A stretch of 64,000 bases of DNA, from NCBI RefSeq assembly GCF_000969605.1, contig NZ_JZUE01000023.1, positions 1-64,000 on the forward strand, written 5' to 3'. The notes below the pieces were generated by a model, which did not search any database, had not been told where the DNA came from, and saw only the letters and a program-made list of their open reading frames with translations. How positions within the stretch are numbered: the first letter of the stretch is position 1; every line of letters begins with the position of its first letter. Made by a program: the position numbers and the translations under genes. Below, piece by piece: positions 1-11,595 of the stretch. Source of the DNA: Aquincola tertiaricarbonis (lineage in GTDB: Bacteria; Pseudomonadota; Gammaproteobacteria; Burkholderiales; Burkholderiaceae_C).

Positions 1-1
1 G

Positions 2-711
2 GCGCCGGCCGAAGCCGCCGAGCCGGCCGCCGCCGCGGCACCGGGCGCGCCGGCCGAGGCTGGCGCCACCGTGTCCTCCGGCGGGCCGCAGGCCGAGGCC
101 GAGCAGAGCCGCGCCGGCTTCACGCTGGACGCCGGCGGCGAGGGCGCCGCCGCCCGCCTGGCCGCACCCAGCTATGCGGTGAACGCGGATGCGCCGCGCC
201 TGGCCGGACAGCGGCTGGGCAACGATGCGCTGGTGCAGTTCGCCCTGCTGTCCGAGGCCGCCGCCAACGACGTGGCCAGCAACGTGATCCCCTACGACCT
301 GGGCTCCGCGCTGCGCGACCGCAGCCTGGTGGCCGCGATGGACCGCGCCCGCGACGAGGCCGAGCGCCAGGGCGGCTTTGCGCAGGACACGGTGGCCACC
401 GGCACCGCGGTGTCGGCCGGCCTGTCGGTGGGCTACGTGCTGTGGCTGGCCCGCGGCGGTGCGCTGATGGCCAGCCTGATGTCCACCCTGCCGGCCTGGG
501 CCATGGTCGATCCGCTGCCCGTGCTGTCGCAGATGAAGCAGAAGCGCCGCGGCGAAGAAGGCGCGGCCGACGACGACGAACCCGGAAGCGACGACCTGCT
601 CGCCGACGGCGAGGCGCCGCCGCCCGCCGCCTCCGACGACCCTATCGAACGGCTGTTCAGCCGCGCCCGCCGCTTTGCCCGCGGCGCACCGGCCCCCCGC
701 GTGGAATCCGA

Positions 712-715
<4 letters not shown>
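2..715 (+). CDS. C-terminal end of a large surface-type protein (truncated by window edge)
   Basis: The reading frame is open to the left edge, so only the last 237 residues are visible and the true start lies outside. The visible part begins with an Ala/Pro/Glu-rich linker. It then has a moderately conserved region, a hydrophobic segment around the motif GYVLWLARGGALMAS, and the short motif DPLPVL, followed by an acidic tail. This ending resembles, from family knowledge, the C-termini of very large cadherin/VCBS/Ig-like repeat proteins of Beta- and Gammaproteobacteria, which finish in a membrane-like segment plus DPLPVL. A GTG at 71 is in frame but is unlikely to be the real start, because coding-like sequence continues upstream. 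Its TGA overlaps the ATG of the next kinase gene (ATGA), so the two are probably co-translated. Function is unknown; the surface role is inferred. Confidence 0.6.
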
Positions 716-3263
<2,548 letters not shown>

Positions 3264-3264
<1 letters not shown>

Positions 3265-5129
3265 TGAAGGCCACCCCGATGAAACGACCCGACCCGCACG
3301 AGCTGATGCCGCTGGACGGCAGCATGTTCGGCGACCTGCCGCAGGCCGAAGCCGAGGGCCGCGAGCAGCAGGCCGCCGCCCACATGCTGGACGCCACCGT
3401 GATGATGGTGGACGACGATCCGATGATGACCGACGTCATCCAGACCTACCTGGAGGACGCGGGCTACCAGCACTTCGTCTCCATCAACGATCCGCTGCAG
3501 GCGCTGGACGCCGCGCGCAGCCACCTGCCCAGCCTGATCCTGCTCGACCTGATGATGCCCGGCATGTCGGGCTTCGAGGTGCTGGAGCAGTTGCGCAACG
3601 ACGAGGCCCTGCGCTACATCCCGGTGATCGTGCTCACCGCGGCCAGCAATCCGGCCACCAAGCTCAAGGCGCTGGAGCTGGGCGCCACCGAGTTCCTGGC
3701 CAAGCCGGTGGACAGCAGCGAGCTGGTGCTGCGGGTGCGCAACAGCCTGGTGTTCAAGGTCTACCAGGACCGGCTGGCCAACGAGGATCCGCTGACCGGC
3801 CTGACCAACCGCCGCGTGTTCGTCGAGCGGCTGCAGCGCGCGCTCAAGCGGGCCCATGAAGGCCCGGGCGAGGAGGGCCGTGCCGCGCCGCCGATGCTGG
3901 CGATGATGCAGATCGGCCTGGACCGCTTCCGCCAGGTGAACGAGACGCTGGGCCACGGCGCCGGCGACCGCCTGCTGGCCGCGGTGGCGCGCCGCCTGCA
4001 TGCCTGCAGCCGCCGCGAGGAAGCCGGCGGCGAGCCGCGCACGCTGCTGCCCATGCTCAGCCGGCTGGGCGGCGACGAGTTCGCGCTGCTGGTGCCCAGC
4101 ATCGCCTCGCCCGCCGCGGCCGACCGCGTGGCGCGCCGGCTGCTCGGCGAGCTGGCCTTGCCCTTCGAGCTGGACGGCAAGGAGCTGTTCGTCACGGCCA
4201 GCATCGGCATCTCGGTGTTTCCGGAGGACGGGGACACGCACGAGCAGCTCATGGCCGCGGCCGGCAGCGCCTGCACCCATGCCAAGGACAGCGGGCGCAA
4301 CAACTCGCAGTTCTATTCGGCGGCGCTGAACAACGTGTCGCTGGAGCGGCTGGCGCTGGAGACCGACCTGCACCGCGCCATCGGCCGCAACCAGCTGCTG
4401 CTGCATTACCAGCCCAAGGTGGACCTGCGCAGCGGCCGCGTCACCGGGGCCGAGGCGCTGCTGCGCTGGCAGCATCCGGTGCACGGCCTGGTGCCGCCCG
4501 ACCGCTTCATCCCGCTGGCCGAGGAGATCGGCCTCATCGTGGAGATGGGCGAATGGGTGGCCTACCGCGCCTGCAGCCAGCTGGCCGAGTGGCGCGCCCG
4601 CGGGCTGGGCCACCTCAAGCTGGCCATCAACGTCTCGCGCCACGAGCTGGCCGCGGGCGGCCTGGTGAACACGCTGGCCACTGCCATGGCCTGCCACGGC
4701 GTGCAGCCCGGGCAGCTCACGGTGGAGCTGACCGAGAGCATGCTGATGGACCGCATGGAGGACACGCAGCGCCAGCTGAGGGCGCTGCGCGAGATGGGCG
4801 TGGAGCTGTCCATCGACGACTTCGGCACCGGCTATTCATCGTTCAACTACCTCAAGCGCTTCCCGGTGCATGAGCTGAAGATCGATCGCAGCTTCATCAT
4901 GGGCATGCCCGAGGACACCACCGACAGCGCCATCGTCGGCGCCATCGTGGCGCTGGGCCACAGCCTGCGCATGCGGGTGGTGGCCGAAGGCGTGGAGACC
5001 GAGGGCCAGCGTGCGGTGCTGCAGGCCCTGGGCTGCGACAACTACCAGGGCTACCTGTGCAGCAAGCCGCTGCCGCCGGATGCCTTTGCGACGAGGGTGG
5101 GGGAGATCAACGGCGAGCGGCAGGGCTGA
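3264..5129 (+). CDS. Response regulator with GGDEF and EAL domains (c-di-GMP turnover)
   Basis: This 621-residue cytoplasmic regulator joins a receiver domain (about 45-163, acceptor Asp95 in LLDLMMPG, Lys in LAKPVD) to a GGDEF domain and an EAL domain. The GGDEF signature is intact (RLGGDEFALL, about 267-276), as expected of a diguanylate cyclase. The EAL domain has EALLRW (about 397-402) and DDFGTGYSS, the metal- and c-di-GMP-binding signatures of active phosphodiesterases. Both halves could therefore be active, with the receiver tipping the balance. I chose the ATG at 3264 because it overlaps the kinase stop codon; an in-frame ATG at 3279 is an alternative. The upstream kinase with HPt is the likely phosphodonor. 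The last 23 bases overlap the convergent hydrolase gene. Confidence 0.92.
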
Positions 5130-5961
5130 AGGGGCCGGCCAGATGCCCCCGTATCGCCTCGATGGTCAGCGCGGGATGGCTCAGCTGCGGGCAGTGCCCG
5201 TCGGCGTCCAGCTCCAGCAGGCGGCTGTCGGGCAGGCGCTGGTGCAGGTAGCTGGCCACCGCCCTGGGCACGATGCGGTCGCGCAGGCAATGCAGGACCA
5301 GGGCCGGCGTGTGCACCTGCGGCAGCAGCGCGCGATGGTCGCCATAGAACGCCAGGCGGGCGAAGCGGCCGGCGGAGCGCGCATCCAGCGTGCGCAGGGC
5401 CACCTCGAATTCGCGCGCCAGCGCCTGCGGTCCCTGCTCGCCCACCACCATCGGCGCCAGCATGCGGGCCCAGCCGAAATGGTCGCTGTGCATCAGGTCG
5501 AACAAGGCCCGCAGGTCGGCCGGCTGGAAGCCGCCGCTGTAGGCCGGCGGGTCGTCCAGGAATCGGGGTGAGGTGCTCACCAGCACCAGCCGGCTGAAGA
5601 GTGCCGGGCGCGCCAGGCTGGCCATCATCGCGATCACGCCACCCACCGAATGGCCCACCAGCATCACGCGCTGCAGGCCCAGGGCCTCCACCAGCGCGAC
5701 GACGTCCTCGGCATAGGCTTCCAGCCGGTCGTGCCGCGGGCCGTAGGCCGTCATGTCCGACGAACCGCAGCCCAGGTGGTCGAACAGCACCACGCGGTGC
5801 GTGGCCTCGAAGGCCGGCGCGACGAAGCGCCACACCTTCTGGTCGGCCCCGAAGCCGTGGAGGAAGACGATCGCGTCGTCGCCGCGGCCGCCGATGTGCA
5901 GGTGGTGGCGCTGCGCCAGGGTGCGCAGCAGAGGAGGGTCGGTGAAGCTCGCGGATGTCAC
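5107..5961 (-). CDS. RsbQ-like alpha/beta hydrolase
   Basis: This 284-residue cytoplasmic alpha/beta hydrolase has the nucleophile Ser105 (GHSVGG), Asp228 (LRDRIVP) and His256 (GHCPQ). The spacing between triad residues (123 and 28) equals that of Bacillus subtilis RsbQ (Ser96, Asp219, His247, recalled from the literature). The motifs HGFGADQKVWRFVAPAFE and VVLFDHLGCGSSD also match that subfamily, which includes the strigolactone receptor D14. RsbQ proteins bind and hydrolyse an unidentified small hydrophobic ligand and activate a PAS-containing signalling partner. The GTG at 5961 is the only upstream start seen, and its ribosome site is weak. The gene converges on the c-di-GMP regulator with a 23-base overlap. 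A partner among the adjacent PAS kinase and REC-GGDEF-EAL is suggested by position only. Confidence 0.85.
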   Translation of the reverse strand: MTSASFTDPPLLRTLAQRHHLHIGGRGDDAIVFLHGFGADQKVWRFVAPAFEATHRVVLFDHLGCGSSDMTAYGPRHDRLEAYAEDVVALVEALGLQRVMLVGHSVGGVIAMMASLARPALFSRLVLVSTSPRFLDDPPAYSGGFQPADLRALFDLMHSDHFGWARMLAPMVVGEQGPQALAREFEVALRTLDARSAGRFARLAFYGDHRALLPQVHTPALVLHCLRDRIVPRAVASYLHQRLPDSRLLELDADGHCPQLSHPALTIEAIRGHLAGPFSPAARR

Positions 5962-6135
5962 GTTGAACGGCGCGTGATCTGTGTGTGTGCGGTTTTATAT
6001 CCGGCCCCCGGGCCGCCATCGGGCCACGGCGCAGCGCCTTGTGTGCAGCCTTGCGCAGCATCGGAGTGCGGGGCGCTGCGGGCTGGGCAGGCATGCTGGT
6101 TGCCGGGCCGGCCGCACACCTCCAAGGAGCATCCG

Positions 6136-6570
6136 ATGGCCGACACCGCTTCCGCTGCCCTCCATGCCACGCGCCATGACGATGGCGGCAAGCTGCTGCT
6201 TCGGGTGGCAGTCGGGGTGCTGATGCTGCTGCACGGCCTGTTCAAGCTGGGCAACGGCATCGGCGGCATCACCGGCATGGTGCAGGGCGCGGGCCTGCCG
6301 CCGGTGCTGGCCTATGGCGTGTACGTGGGCGAGGTGCTGGCTCCGGTGCTGATGATCATCGGCCTGTGGACCCGGCCCGCCGCGCTGGTCGTGGCCATCA
6401 ACATGGTGGTGGCCATCGCACTGGCGCACGGCAAGCAGCTGTTCTCGCTCACCCAGCAAGGCGGCTGGGCGCTGGAGCTGCAGGGGCTGTACCTGTTCGG
6501 CGCGCTGGCGGTGGCGCTGCTGGGCGCGGGCCGCTACAGCGTCGGCGGCCTGCACGGCCGCTTCAACTGA
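6136..6570 (+). CDS. DoxX family inner-membrane protein
   Basis: This 144-residue protein has about four hydrophobic segments. The family signature LRVAVGVLMLLHGLFKL lies near the N-terminus (about 22-38), followed by GLPPVLAYGVYVGEVLAPVL. DoxX-type proteins are small inner-membrane proteins associated with redox metabolism and oxidative stress in several bacteria, but no single reaction is established. The start at 6136 is supported by an AAGGAG ribosome site at 6124-6129. The gene stands alone between a divergent hydrolase gene (start 5961) and a strong hairpin at 6629-6651. The 174-base divergent region holds a TATAAA box oriented towards the hydrolase gene but no clear -35 partner. Confidence 0.85.
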   Translation: MADTASAALHATRHDDGGKLLLRVAVGVLMLLHGLFKLGNGIGGITGMVQGAGLPPVLAYGVYVGEVLAPVLMIIGLWTRPAALVVAINMVVAIALAHGKQLFSLTQQGGWALELQGLYLFGALAVALLGAGRYSVGGLHGRFN

Positions 6571-6628
6571 CGCCCTGCTGGCCCGTCCTGCGTCCCGCCG
6601 GCTGACAGACTTCTCGGCTGCCTCCTAC

Positions 6629-6651
6629 GGGCCCCGCGACCCGCGGGGCCC
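6629..6651. terminator. GC-rich hairpin after the DoxX gene
   Basis: A perfect 10-bp stem (GGGCCCCGCG pairing with CGCGGGGCCC, loop ACC) lies 58 bases after the doxX-like stop. There is no T-run on either side, so it is a termination or mRNA-end-protecting structure rather than a canonical intrinsic terminator. Confidence 0.5.
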
Positions 6652-6692
6652 AGGATGCATGCCCGCCCTCAACGCCCTGCTGAAAGCTCCCC

Positions 6693-7733
6693 ATGGACCT
6701 GCGCCCCTACGTTCCGACCCGACCTGCCGTGCGCCGTGCACTGCAGCCCCTGCAAAGGCGTGCCGGCGAAGTGCTGCGGCAGGCACCCCGGGTGTCCAAC
6801 CGCACGCTGGTGGCCAGCGCCATCGGCCTGGTGGCCGGCGCGCTGGCGGTGTGGGTGGCCAACAAGGCCCGACAGGCCGAGCGCGACCATCCGCCCACCG
6901 GCCGCTTCATCGAGCTGGAAGGCGTTCGCCTGCATTACGTGGAGCGCGGCGAAGGCCCGCCGGTAGTGCTGATCCACGGCAACACCGTGACCTCGGCCGA
7001 CTTCGAGGCCAGCGGCCTCATCGACACCCTGGCGCGCGACCACCGCGTGATCGCCTTCGACCGGCCGGGCTACGGCCACAGCACCCGTCCGCGCAACCGG
7101 CTGTGGACACCGTCGGCCCAGGCTTACCTGCTGTTCCGCGCGATGCAGCAACTGGGGCTGGAACGGCCGGTGGTGCTGGGGCATTCGATGGGCACGATGG
7201 TGGCGCTGGCCCTGGCGCTGGACCATCCCAGCGCGGTCGGCCGGCTGGTGCTGCTGAGCGGCTACCACTACCCTGAGCTGCGCGCCGATGCGCTGCTCAC
7301 CGCGCCGGTGGCATTGCCGGTGGTGGGCGACGTGCTGCGCTACACCGTCACCGCCGCGGGCAGCCGCCTGATGCTGCAGCCGATGATGAAGGCGATGTTC
7401 GCGCCCTGCGAGCTGCCGCCCGGCTTCGAGCCGACGATCGTGCGCGAGATCATGGTGCGCCCGGTGCAGCTGCGGGCCAATGCCGAGGACGCCGCCTTCA
7501 TGATGCCGGCCGCCCGCAGCCTGAGCGAGCGCTACCACGAGCTGGCGCGGGACCCGGCGCTGCCGGTGGCCATCCTGGCCGGGGCGGAGGACAAGGTGGT
7601 CGATCCCACGCTGCATTCCGAGCGGCTGCACCGCGACCTGCCGAACAGCCGGTACACCGTGGTGCATGGCGTGGGCCACATGGTCCACCACAACGCGGCG
7701 GCCGAGGTGCTGGCCGCCATCCGCGGCGACTGA
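6693..7733 (+). CDS. Membrane-anchored alpha/beta hydrolase
   Basis: This 346-residue hydrolase has a single N-terminal hydrophobic segment (about 38-57), so the catalytic domain is probably anchored in the inner membrane. The fold begins with VVLIHGNTVTSADFEASG. The nucleophile is Ser165 in GHSMGTM. The acid residue is in GAEDKVVD and the base in GVGHMVHH near the C-terminus. The family includes esterases, epoxide hydrolases and haloalkane dehalogenases; nothing visible fixes the substrate. The start at 6693 is the first ATG after the hairpin and has no strong ribosome site. It converges with the next hydrolase gene, 20 bases away. The two are unrelated beyond sharing the fold, and the second has a different nucleophile elbow (GWSLG). 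Confidence 0.8.
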   Translation: MDLRPYVPTRPAVRRALQPLQRRAGEVLRQAPRVSNRTLVASAIGLVAGALAVWVANKARQAERDHPPTGRFIELEGVRLHYVERGEGPPVVLIHGNTVTSADFEASGLIDTLARDHRVIAFDRPGYGHSTRPRNRLWTPSAQAYLLFRAMQQLGLERPVVLGHSMGTMVALALALDHPSAVGRLVLLSGYHYPELRADALLTAPVALPVVGDVLRYTVTAAGSRLMLQPMMKAMFAPCELPPGFEPTIVREIMVRPVQLRANAEDAAFMMPAARSLSERYHELARDPALPVAILAGAEDKVVDPTLHSERLHRDLPNSRYTVVHGVGHMVHHNAAAEVLAAIRGD

Positions 7734-7753
7734 CGCCGCGCGGCCGGGGGCCT

Positions 7754-8500
7754 TCAGGCCGCCGGCTTGTAGCGCCGCCAGCGATCGGCCGGCTGGGCCA
7801 GCCGGTCCGTCAGCACCTGCAGCACCTCGCGGTTCCAGGCCAGCCCCATGTGGCTGCCTTCCACCTCGATGTCCTCGGTGCGCGGGCTGCGCCGGGTGTG
7901 GCGGCAGGTCTGCCAGGCCACCACGCCGTCGCTGCGGCTGTAGATGGAGGTGGTGGGCACCGGCAGCGGCCGCCGCAGCCGGGCGGCCCAGGCCTTGTCC
8001 AGCGCCGGCGCGCCGCAGCCGAACAGGCGCAGCAGCAGCCCCGCGTTGCTGTGGTCTGCATCCGCATTGAAGGGCGTGCCGATGGTGATGACCTGGCGCA
8101 CGCCGGCCGGATGCAGGCGGGCGATCTCCCGCGCATAGATGCCGCCCAGGCTCCAGCCGATCAAGGTGGCCGGCTGCGCATGCGGCTGCAGGCGCTGCGC
8201 CATCTCGTCGGCCAGGCAGCGCAGCCATTCATCGGGATCGCCGCTCACGCCCAGGTTGCAGCCCCGGCCCCAGTCCAGCGCCGGATGGCCCAGCTTGCGG
8301 CAGTGTTCGCGCAACGGCCCGACGGCCGAGCCGTCCGCCCCCAGGCCGGGAAAGATCAGCACCGGATGGCCGTCGCCGGCCGCCAGCGGCGCCGTCTCGA
8401 CCGAAGTGGTGACGTGGTGGGAGAACAGTTCGAATGCGGCGCGCAGCCCTTCCAGGCCGAACAAGGACAACGAGGGACGCAGATCAAGGGAAGCTTCCAT
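7754..8500 (-). CDS. Alpha/beta hydrolase, lipase/PGAP1-like
   Basis: This 248-residue protein starts its hydrolase core with HPVLIFPGLGADGSAVGPL (about 45-63). It has the nucleophile elbow GWSLGG (Ser117) followed by IYAREIARLHP. A late EGSHMGLAWN segment supplies the probable catalytic histidine. The motif order resembles esterase/lipase-like proteins that act on lipids or hydrophobic esters; the substrate cannot be read from the sequence. The frame is open further upstream to 8707, but that extension overlaps the start of the divergent DUF2382 gene and has no hydrolase-like content. I therefore place the start at the ATG at 8500 (MEASLDLRPS). No strong ribosome site is visible. Confidence 0.75.
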   Translation of the reverse strand: MEASLDLRPSLSLFGLEGLRAAFELFSHHVTTSVETAPLAAGDGHPVLIFPGLGADGSAVGPLREHCRKLGHPALDWGRGCNLGVSGDPDEWLRCLADEMAQRLQPHAQPATLIGWSLGGIYAREIARLHPAGVRQVITIGTPFNADADHSNAGLLLRLFGCGAPALDKAWAARLRRPLPVPTTSIYSRSDGVVAWQTCRHTRRSPRTEDIEVEGSHMGLAWNREVLQVLTDRLAQPADRWRRYKPAA

Positions 8501-8696
8501 GTGCAGCAGGGGACCGTGAGATCCGAGGGGCATTCGACGGCCCCAGGTTCCGCCTGCCGGCGCATGCACGCCAGGAGGCAGATGCCCGTGCGCTTGTAGG
8601 AAGCGTCCTGATTGCGCAGGCGCATGTCGCAGCCCCTGGAGCGGTATGTGCCTTGCCGCGTGGGGTGTCCCGCAATCCTGACCTGAGGAGCTCACG

Positions 8697-9827
8697 ATGA
8701 CCCGCACCGTAGTTGGCGTATTCGATCGTTACGACAGCGTGGAGAGCGCCGAGCGCGCCCTGCATGCCGCCGGATTCGGCGACAGCCAGATCCACATCAC
8801 CGAACAGCCGAATGGCCGTGACAACGCCTCCGGCACGCAGGACGAAGGCATGCTCAGCGGCGTGCGCAACTTCTTCTCCGACATCTTTGGCGACAACGAC
8901 AGCGACCGCGACGCCGCCCAGTACGCCCAGGCCATGCGCATGGGCTGGACGGTGGTCAAGGTGGATGCCGACGAGGACCGCGTGAGCGCGGCCGCACTGG
9001 CGCTGGAACAGGCCGGCGCCGTCGACATCGACGCCAAGGCCGAGGAATGGCGCGCCGACGGCTGGAACGAAGGCCTGGCCACGCCGGGCGCCGTGCACAA
9101 CGAGCGCACCGCCGCCGAAGGCACGGTGGAGTACCCGCCCTCGGGCAGCGCCGGCCTCACCGGCCTGGCCAGCACGCCCGACACCACCGGCCGCGTGGCC
9201 ACCACCGGCACCGAGCAGGTGATCCCGGTGGTGCGCGAGTCCATCGAGGTGGGCAAGCGCCAGGTGAGCACCGGCGGCGTGCGCGTGTATTCGCGCGTGG
9301 TGGAGACGCCGGTCAACGAGAGCGTGGAACTGCGCTCCGAGCATGCCGAGGTGCATCGTCGGCCGGTCGACCGGCCGGTGACCTCGGCCGATGTGGACGC
9401 TTTGGGCGACCGCACGATCGAGGTGCTGGAGACGGCCGAACGGGCCGTGGTGTCCAAGACCGCCCGCGTGGTGGAAGAGGTGAGCATCGGCAAGTCGGTG
9501 CAGAGCCATACCGAGCAGGTGCGCGACACCCTGCGCAGCACCGAGGTGGAGGTGGAGCACCTGCAGGGCGACGACACCGCCCTGGCCGGCGACGACCTGT
9601 ACCGCCAGCACTTCCAGAGCCGCTACGGCGACACCGCGAGCTACGAGGACTATGCGCCGGCCTACCAGTACGGCGCCACGCTGCGCGACGACCCGCGTTA
9701 TGCCGGCCGCGACTGGGAAAGCTTCGAGGCCGATGCCCGCACCGACTGGGAAGGCCGCCATCCCGGGAGTGGCTGGGAGCGCTTCAAGGAAGCCGTGCGC
9801 CACGCCTGGCAAGGCGCCAAGCGCTGA
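8697..9827 (+). CDS. YsnF/AvaK-type DUF2382 stress protein
   Basis: This 376-residue soluble protein has three parts. An N-terminal general-stress-like domain (about 1-110) opens with TVVGVFDRYDSVESAERAL. A linker follows. The central to C-terminal DUF2382 region (about 175-290) carries the family pattern IPVVRESIEVGKRQV, VETPVNESVELRSE and VVEEVSIGKS. The C-terminal tail is rich in acidic and aromatic residues. DUF2382 proteins are linked to stress and desiccation in Bacillus (YsnF) and cyanobacteria (AvaK), but their biochemical function is not known. A GAGGAG ribosome site at 8685-8690 fixes the ATG at 8697. The gene appears monocistronic. Confidence 0.85.
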   Translation: MTRTVVGVFDRYDSVESAERALHAAGFGDSQIHITEQPNGRDNASGTQDEGMLSGVRNFFSDIFGDNDSDRDAAQYAQAMRMGWTVVKVDADEDRVSAAALALEQAGAVDIDAKAEEWRADGWNEGLATPGAVHNERTAAEGTVEYPPSGSAGLTGLASTPDTTGRVATTGTEQVIPVVRESIEVGKRQVSTGGVRVYSRVVETPVNESVELRSEHAEVHRRPVDRPVTSADVDALGDRTIEVLETAERAVVSKTARVVEEVSIGKSVQSHTEQVRDTLRSTEVEVEHLQGDDTALAGDDLYRQHFQSRYGDTASYEDYAPAYQYGATLRDDPRYAGRDWESFEADARTDWEGRHPGSGWERFKEAVRHAWQGAKR

Positions 9828-9855
9828 CCGTGCGACGGGCGCTGCCCGCCCGCGC

Positions 9856-10062
9856 TCAGCGGGCGCGGCGGCGCACCGTCGGCGGTGCCACGCGGCGGTA
9901 GTCACGCCGCCACAGCCACGTCATCACCGCTGCCGCACCCAGCGCGGCAGCGCTCATTGCCGTCCAGGTGGACAGCCCCAGCACCAGCAGGCACAGCAGC
10001 GACGCCGCCGCGTACAGCAGGGGCAGGCTTTCATACAACTTGCTGGGCAACCAGGGGCACAT
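9856..10062 (-). CDS. Small two-helix membrane protein
   Basis: This 68-residue hypothetical protein starts at MCPWLPSKLYESLP. It has two predicted membrane segments (about 14-31 and 33-47) separated by a very short turn, then an Arg-rich C-terminus (WRRDYRRV, VRRRAR) that should stay in the cytoplasm. The frame is open upstream to 10197, but the extension is Cys/Arg-rich and not protein-like, so the ATG at 10062 is preferred. I do not recognise a family. It converges with the DUF2382 gene 28 bases away and diverges from the antiporter. Confidence 0.6.
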   Translation of the reverse strand: MCPWLPSKLYESLPLLYAAASLLCLLVLGLSTWTAMSAAALGAAAVMTWLWRRDYRRVAPPTVRRRAR

Positions 10063-10096
10063 GGACACGACTCGACAGGCGGGAACGGGCCGCGAG

Positions 10097-10115
10097 TGTG
10101 TGCGAATGTGTGCGA
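10097..10115. repeat. Tandem 9-bp repeat with 10-bp period in a divergent promoter region
   Basis: TGTGTGCGA occurs twice, separated by one base (10097-10105 and 10107-10115), giving a period of one helical turn. It lies between the divergent small membrane protein and antiporter genes (174 bases, otherwise without a recognisable promoter). It could be a tandem regulator site. Confidence 0.4.
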
Positions 10116-10236
10116 CGCCCACACCCCGCACACCGGGTGGCGACAAGCCGGCCCGGTGCAGGCAGGGCGTTTGCCGCTTGCCTAGACAAGTGCGCACGGC
10201 CGCCGGCCTGCCGCACTTCCCGAAAAGGCGTCCCGC

Positions 10237-11559
10237 ATGACCAAGGCCCAGTGGTTCCTGCTGCTAGGCAGCCTGCTGCTGCTGCGCGGGGTGAGCACCA
10301 CCGCCCTGATGCGGCTGCCGGTCACCTCGGCCATCCTGTACCTGGGCGTGGGCCTGATGCTGGGCCCGGCCGGGCTGGGCCTGTTCAGCTTCGATCCGCT
10401 GGAGGAAGCGCCGCTGCTGGAAACCTTGACCGAGGTGGCGGTGCTGGTGTCGCTGTTTTCCGCCGGCGTCAAGATGCCGGTGCCCTGCACCCTGGCCCGC
10501 TGGCGGGCACCGCTGCTGCTGGCCACGGTGTCGATGGGGGTGAGCGTGGGCCTGGTGGCCGCGGTGGGCCACCTGCTGCTGGGGCTGCCGCTGGGCGCGG
10601 CGGTGCTGCTGGGCGCCATCATCGCGCCCACCGATCCGGTGCTGGCCACCGACGTGCAGCTGCGCCATCCCGGCGACACCGACAGCACCCGCTTCATGCT
10701 CACCTCCGAGGCCGGCATGAATGACGGCACCGCGTTCCCGTTCGTGATGCTGGGCATGGGCCTGCTGGGCCTGCACGAGCTGGGCGACCACGGCCTGCGC
10801 TGGGTGGCGGTGGACCTGTTGTGGGCCACCGCGGGCGGGGTGCTGATCGGCGTGCTGGGCGGCGCTGGCATGGCGCGGCTGGGCTGGTGGCTGCGGCGCG
10901 AGCCGCGTTCGCACGAGCTGCTGGACGACTTCCTCGGCCTGGGCCTGATCGCAGTGGTGTATGGCGTGAGCGTGATGCTGCATGCCTGGGGCTTCCTGGC
11001 GGTGTTCTTCGCGGCCGTGGCGCTGCGGCAGACCGAGTTGCGGCTGGCCAGCCGGATGGTCGGCGGCGCGGCCTGCAGCACCCCGGCGGACCGCCCTGCG
11101 CCCGACAGCCAGGAAGCGGACCGCCTGGCCTCGCAGGAGCCCGACCCCGACACCGCGCCCACGGTGAGCCATGGTGCGCTGATCTTCAAGGAACACCTGG
11201 AGCGGCTGTCCGAGCTGACGCTCATCCTGCTGCTGGGAGGCACGCTGGCTGCCAGCAACTGGACCTGGCCGGCGGTGGGCCTGGCGCTGTTCGTGTTCCT
11301 GGTGGCGCGGCCGGTGAGCGTGCTGGTGGGGCTGGCGGGCAGCGGCATGTCCTGGCGCTCGCGTTGGATGGCGGGCTGGTTCGGCGTGCGCGGCATCGGC
11401 TCGCTGTACTACCTGGTCTATGCCATCGTGCACGGGCTGCCGCGACCGCTGGCCGAGCAGGTGATGCAGTACACGCTGGTGGTGGTGGTGCTGTCCATCC
11501 TGCTGCACGGCACCAGCGTGAAGCCGCTGATCAGCCGCTTCTGGCGCAGCGGCCGCTGA
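10237..11559 (+). CDS. Cation:proton antiporter, CPA1/NhaP type
   Basis: This 440-residue polytopic inner-membrane protein has about eleven hydrophobic segments. The family signatures are present: IIAPTDPVLATDVQLRH (about 128-144) and GMNDGTAFPFVMLG (about 163-176), where the Asp residues form the ion-exchange site. A hydrophilic insert at about 280-315 separates the last helices. Such proteins exchange Na+ or K+ for H+ and help with pH and salt balance; the ion specificity cannot be read here. The ATG at 10237 follows a short A/G-rich stretch (GAAAAGG). The cyanophycinase gene starts 36 bases after its stop, on the same strand, so co-transcription is likely. Confidence 0.88.
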   Translation: MTKAQWFLLLGSLLLLRGVSTTALMRLPVTSAILYLGVGLMLGPAGLGLFSFDPLEEAPLLETLTEVAVLVSLFSAGVKMPVPCTLARWRAPLLLATVSMGVSVGLVAAVGHLLLGLPLGAAVLLGAIIAPTDPVLATDVQLRHPGDTDSTRFMLTSEAGMNDGTAFPFVMLGMGLLGLHELGDHGLRWVAVDLLWATAGGVLIGVLGGAGMARLGWWLRREPRSHELLDDFLGLGLIAVVYGVSVMLHAWGFLAVFFAAVALRQTELRLASRMVGGAACSTPADRPAPDSQEADRLASQEPDPDTAPTVSHGALIFKEHLERLSELTLILLLGGTLAASNWTWPAVGLALFVFLVARPVSVLVGLAGSGMSWRSRWMAGWFGVRGIGSLYYLVYAIVHGLPRPLAEQVMQYTLVVVVLSILLHGTSVKPLISRFWRSGR

Positions 11560-11595
11560 AGGATGGGCATGAAGAAGGATTGGGAAGGATCGACG

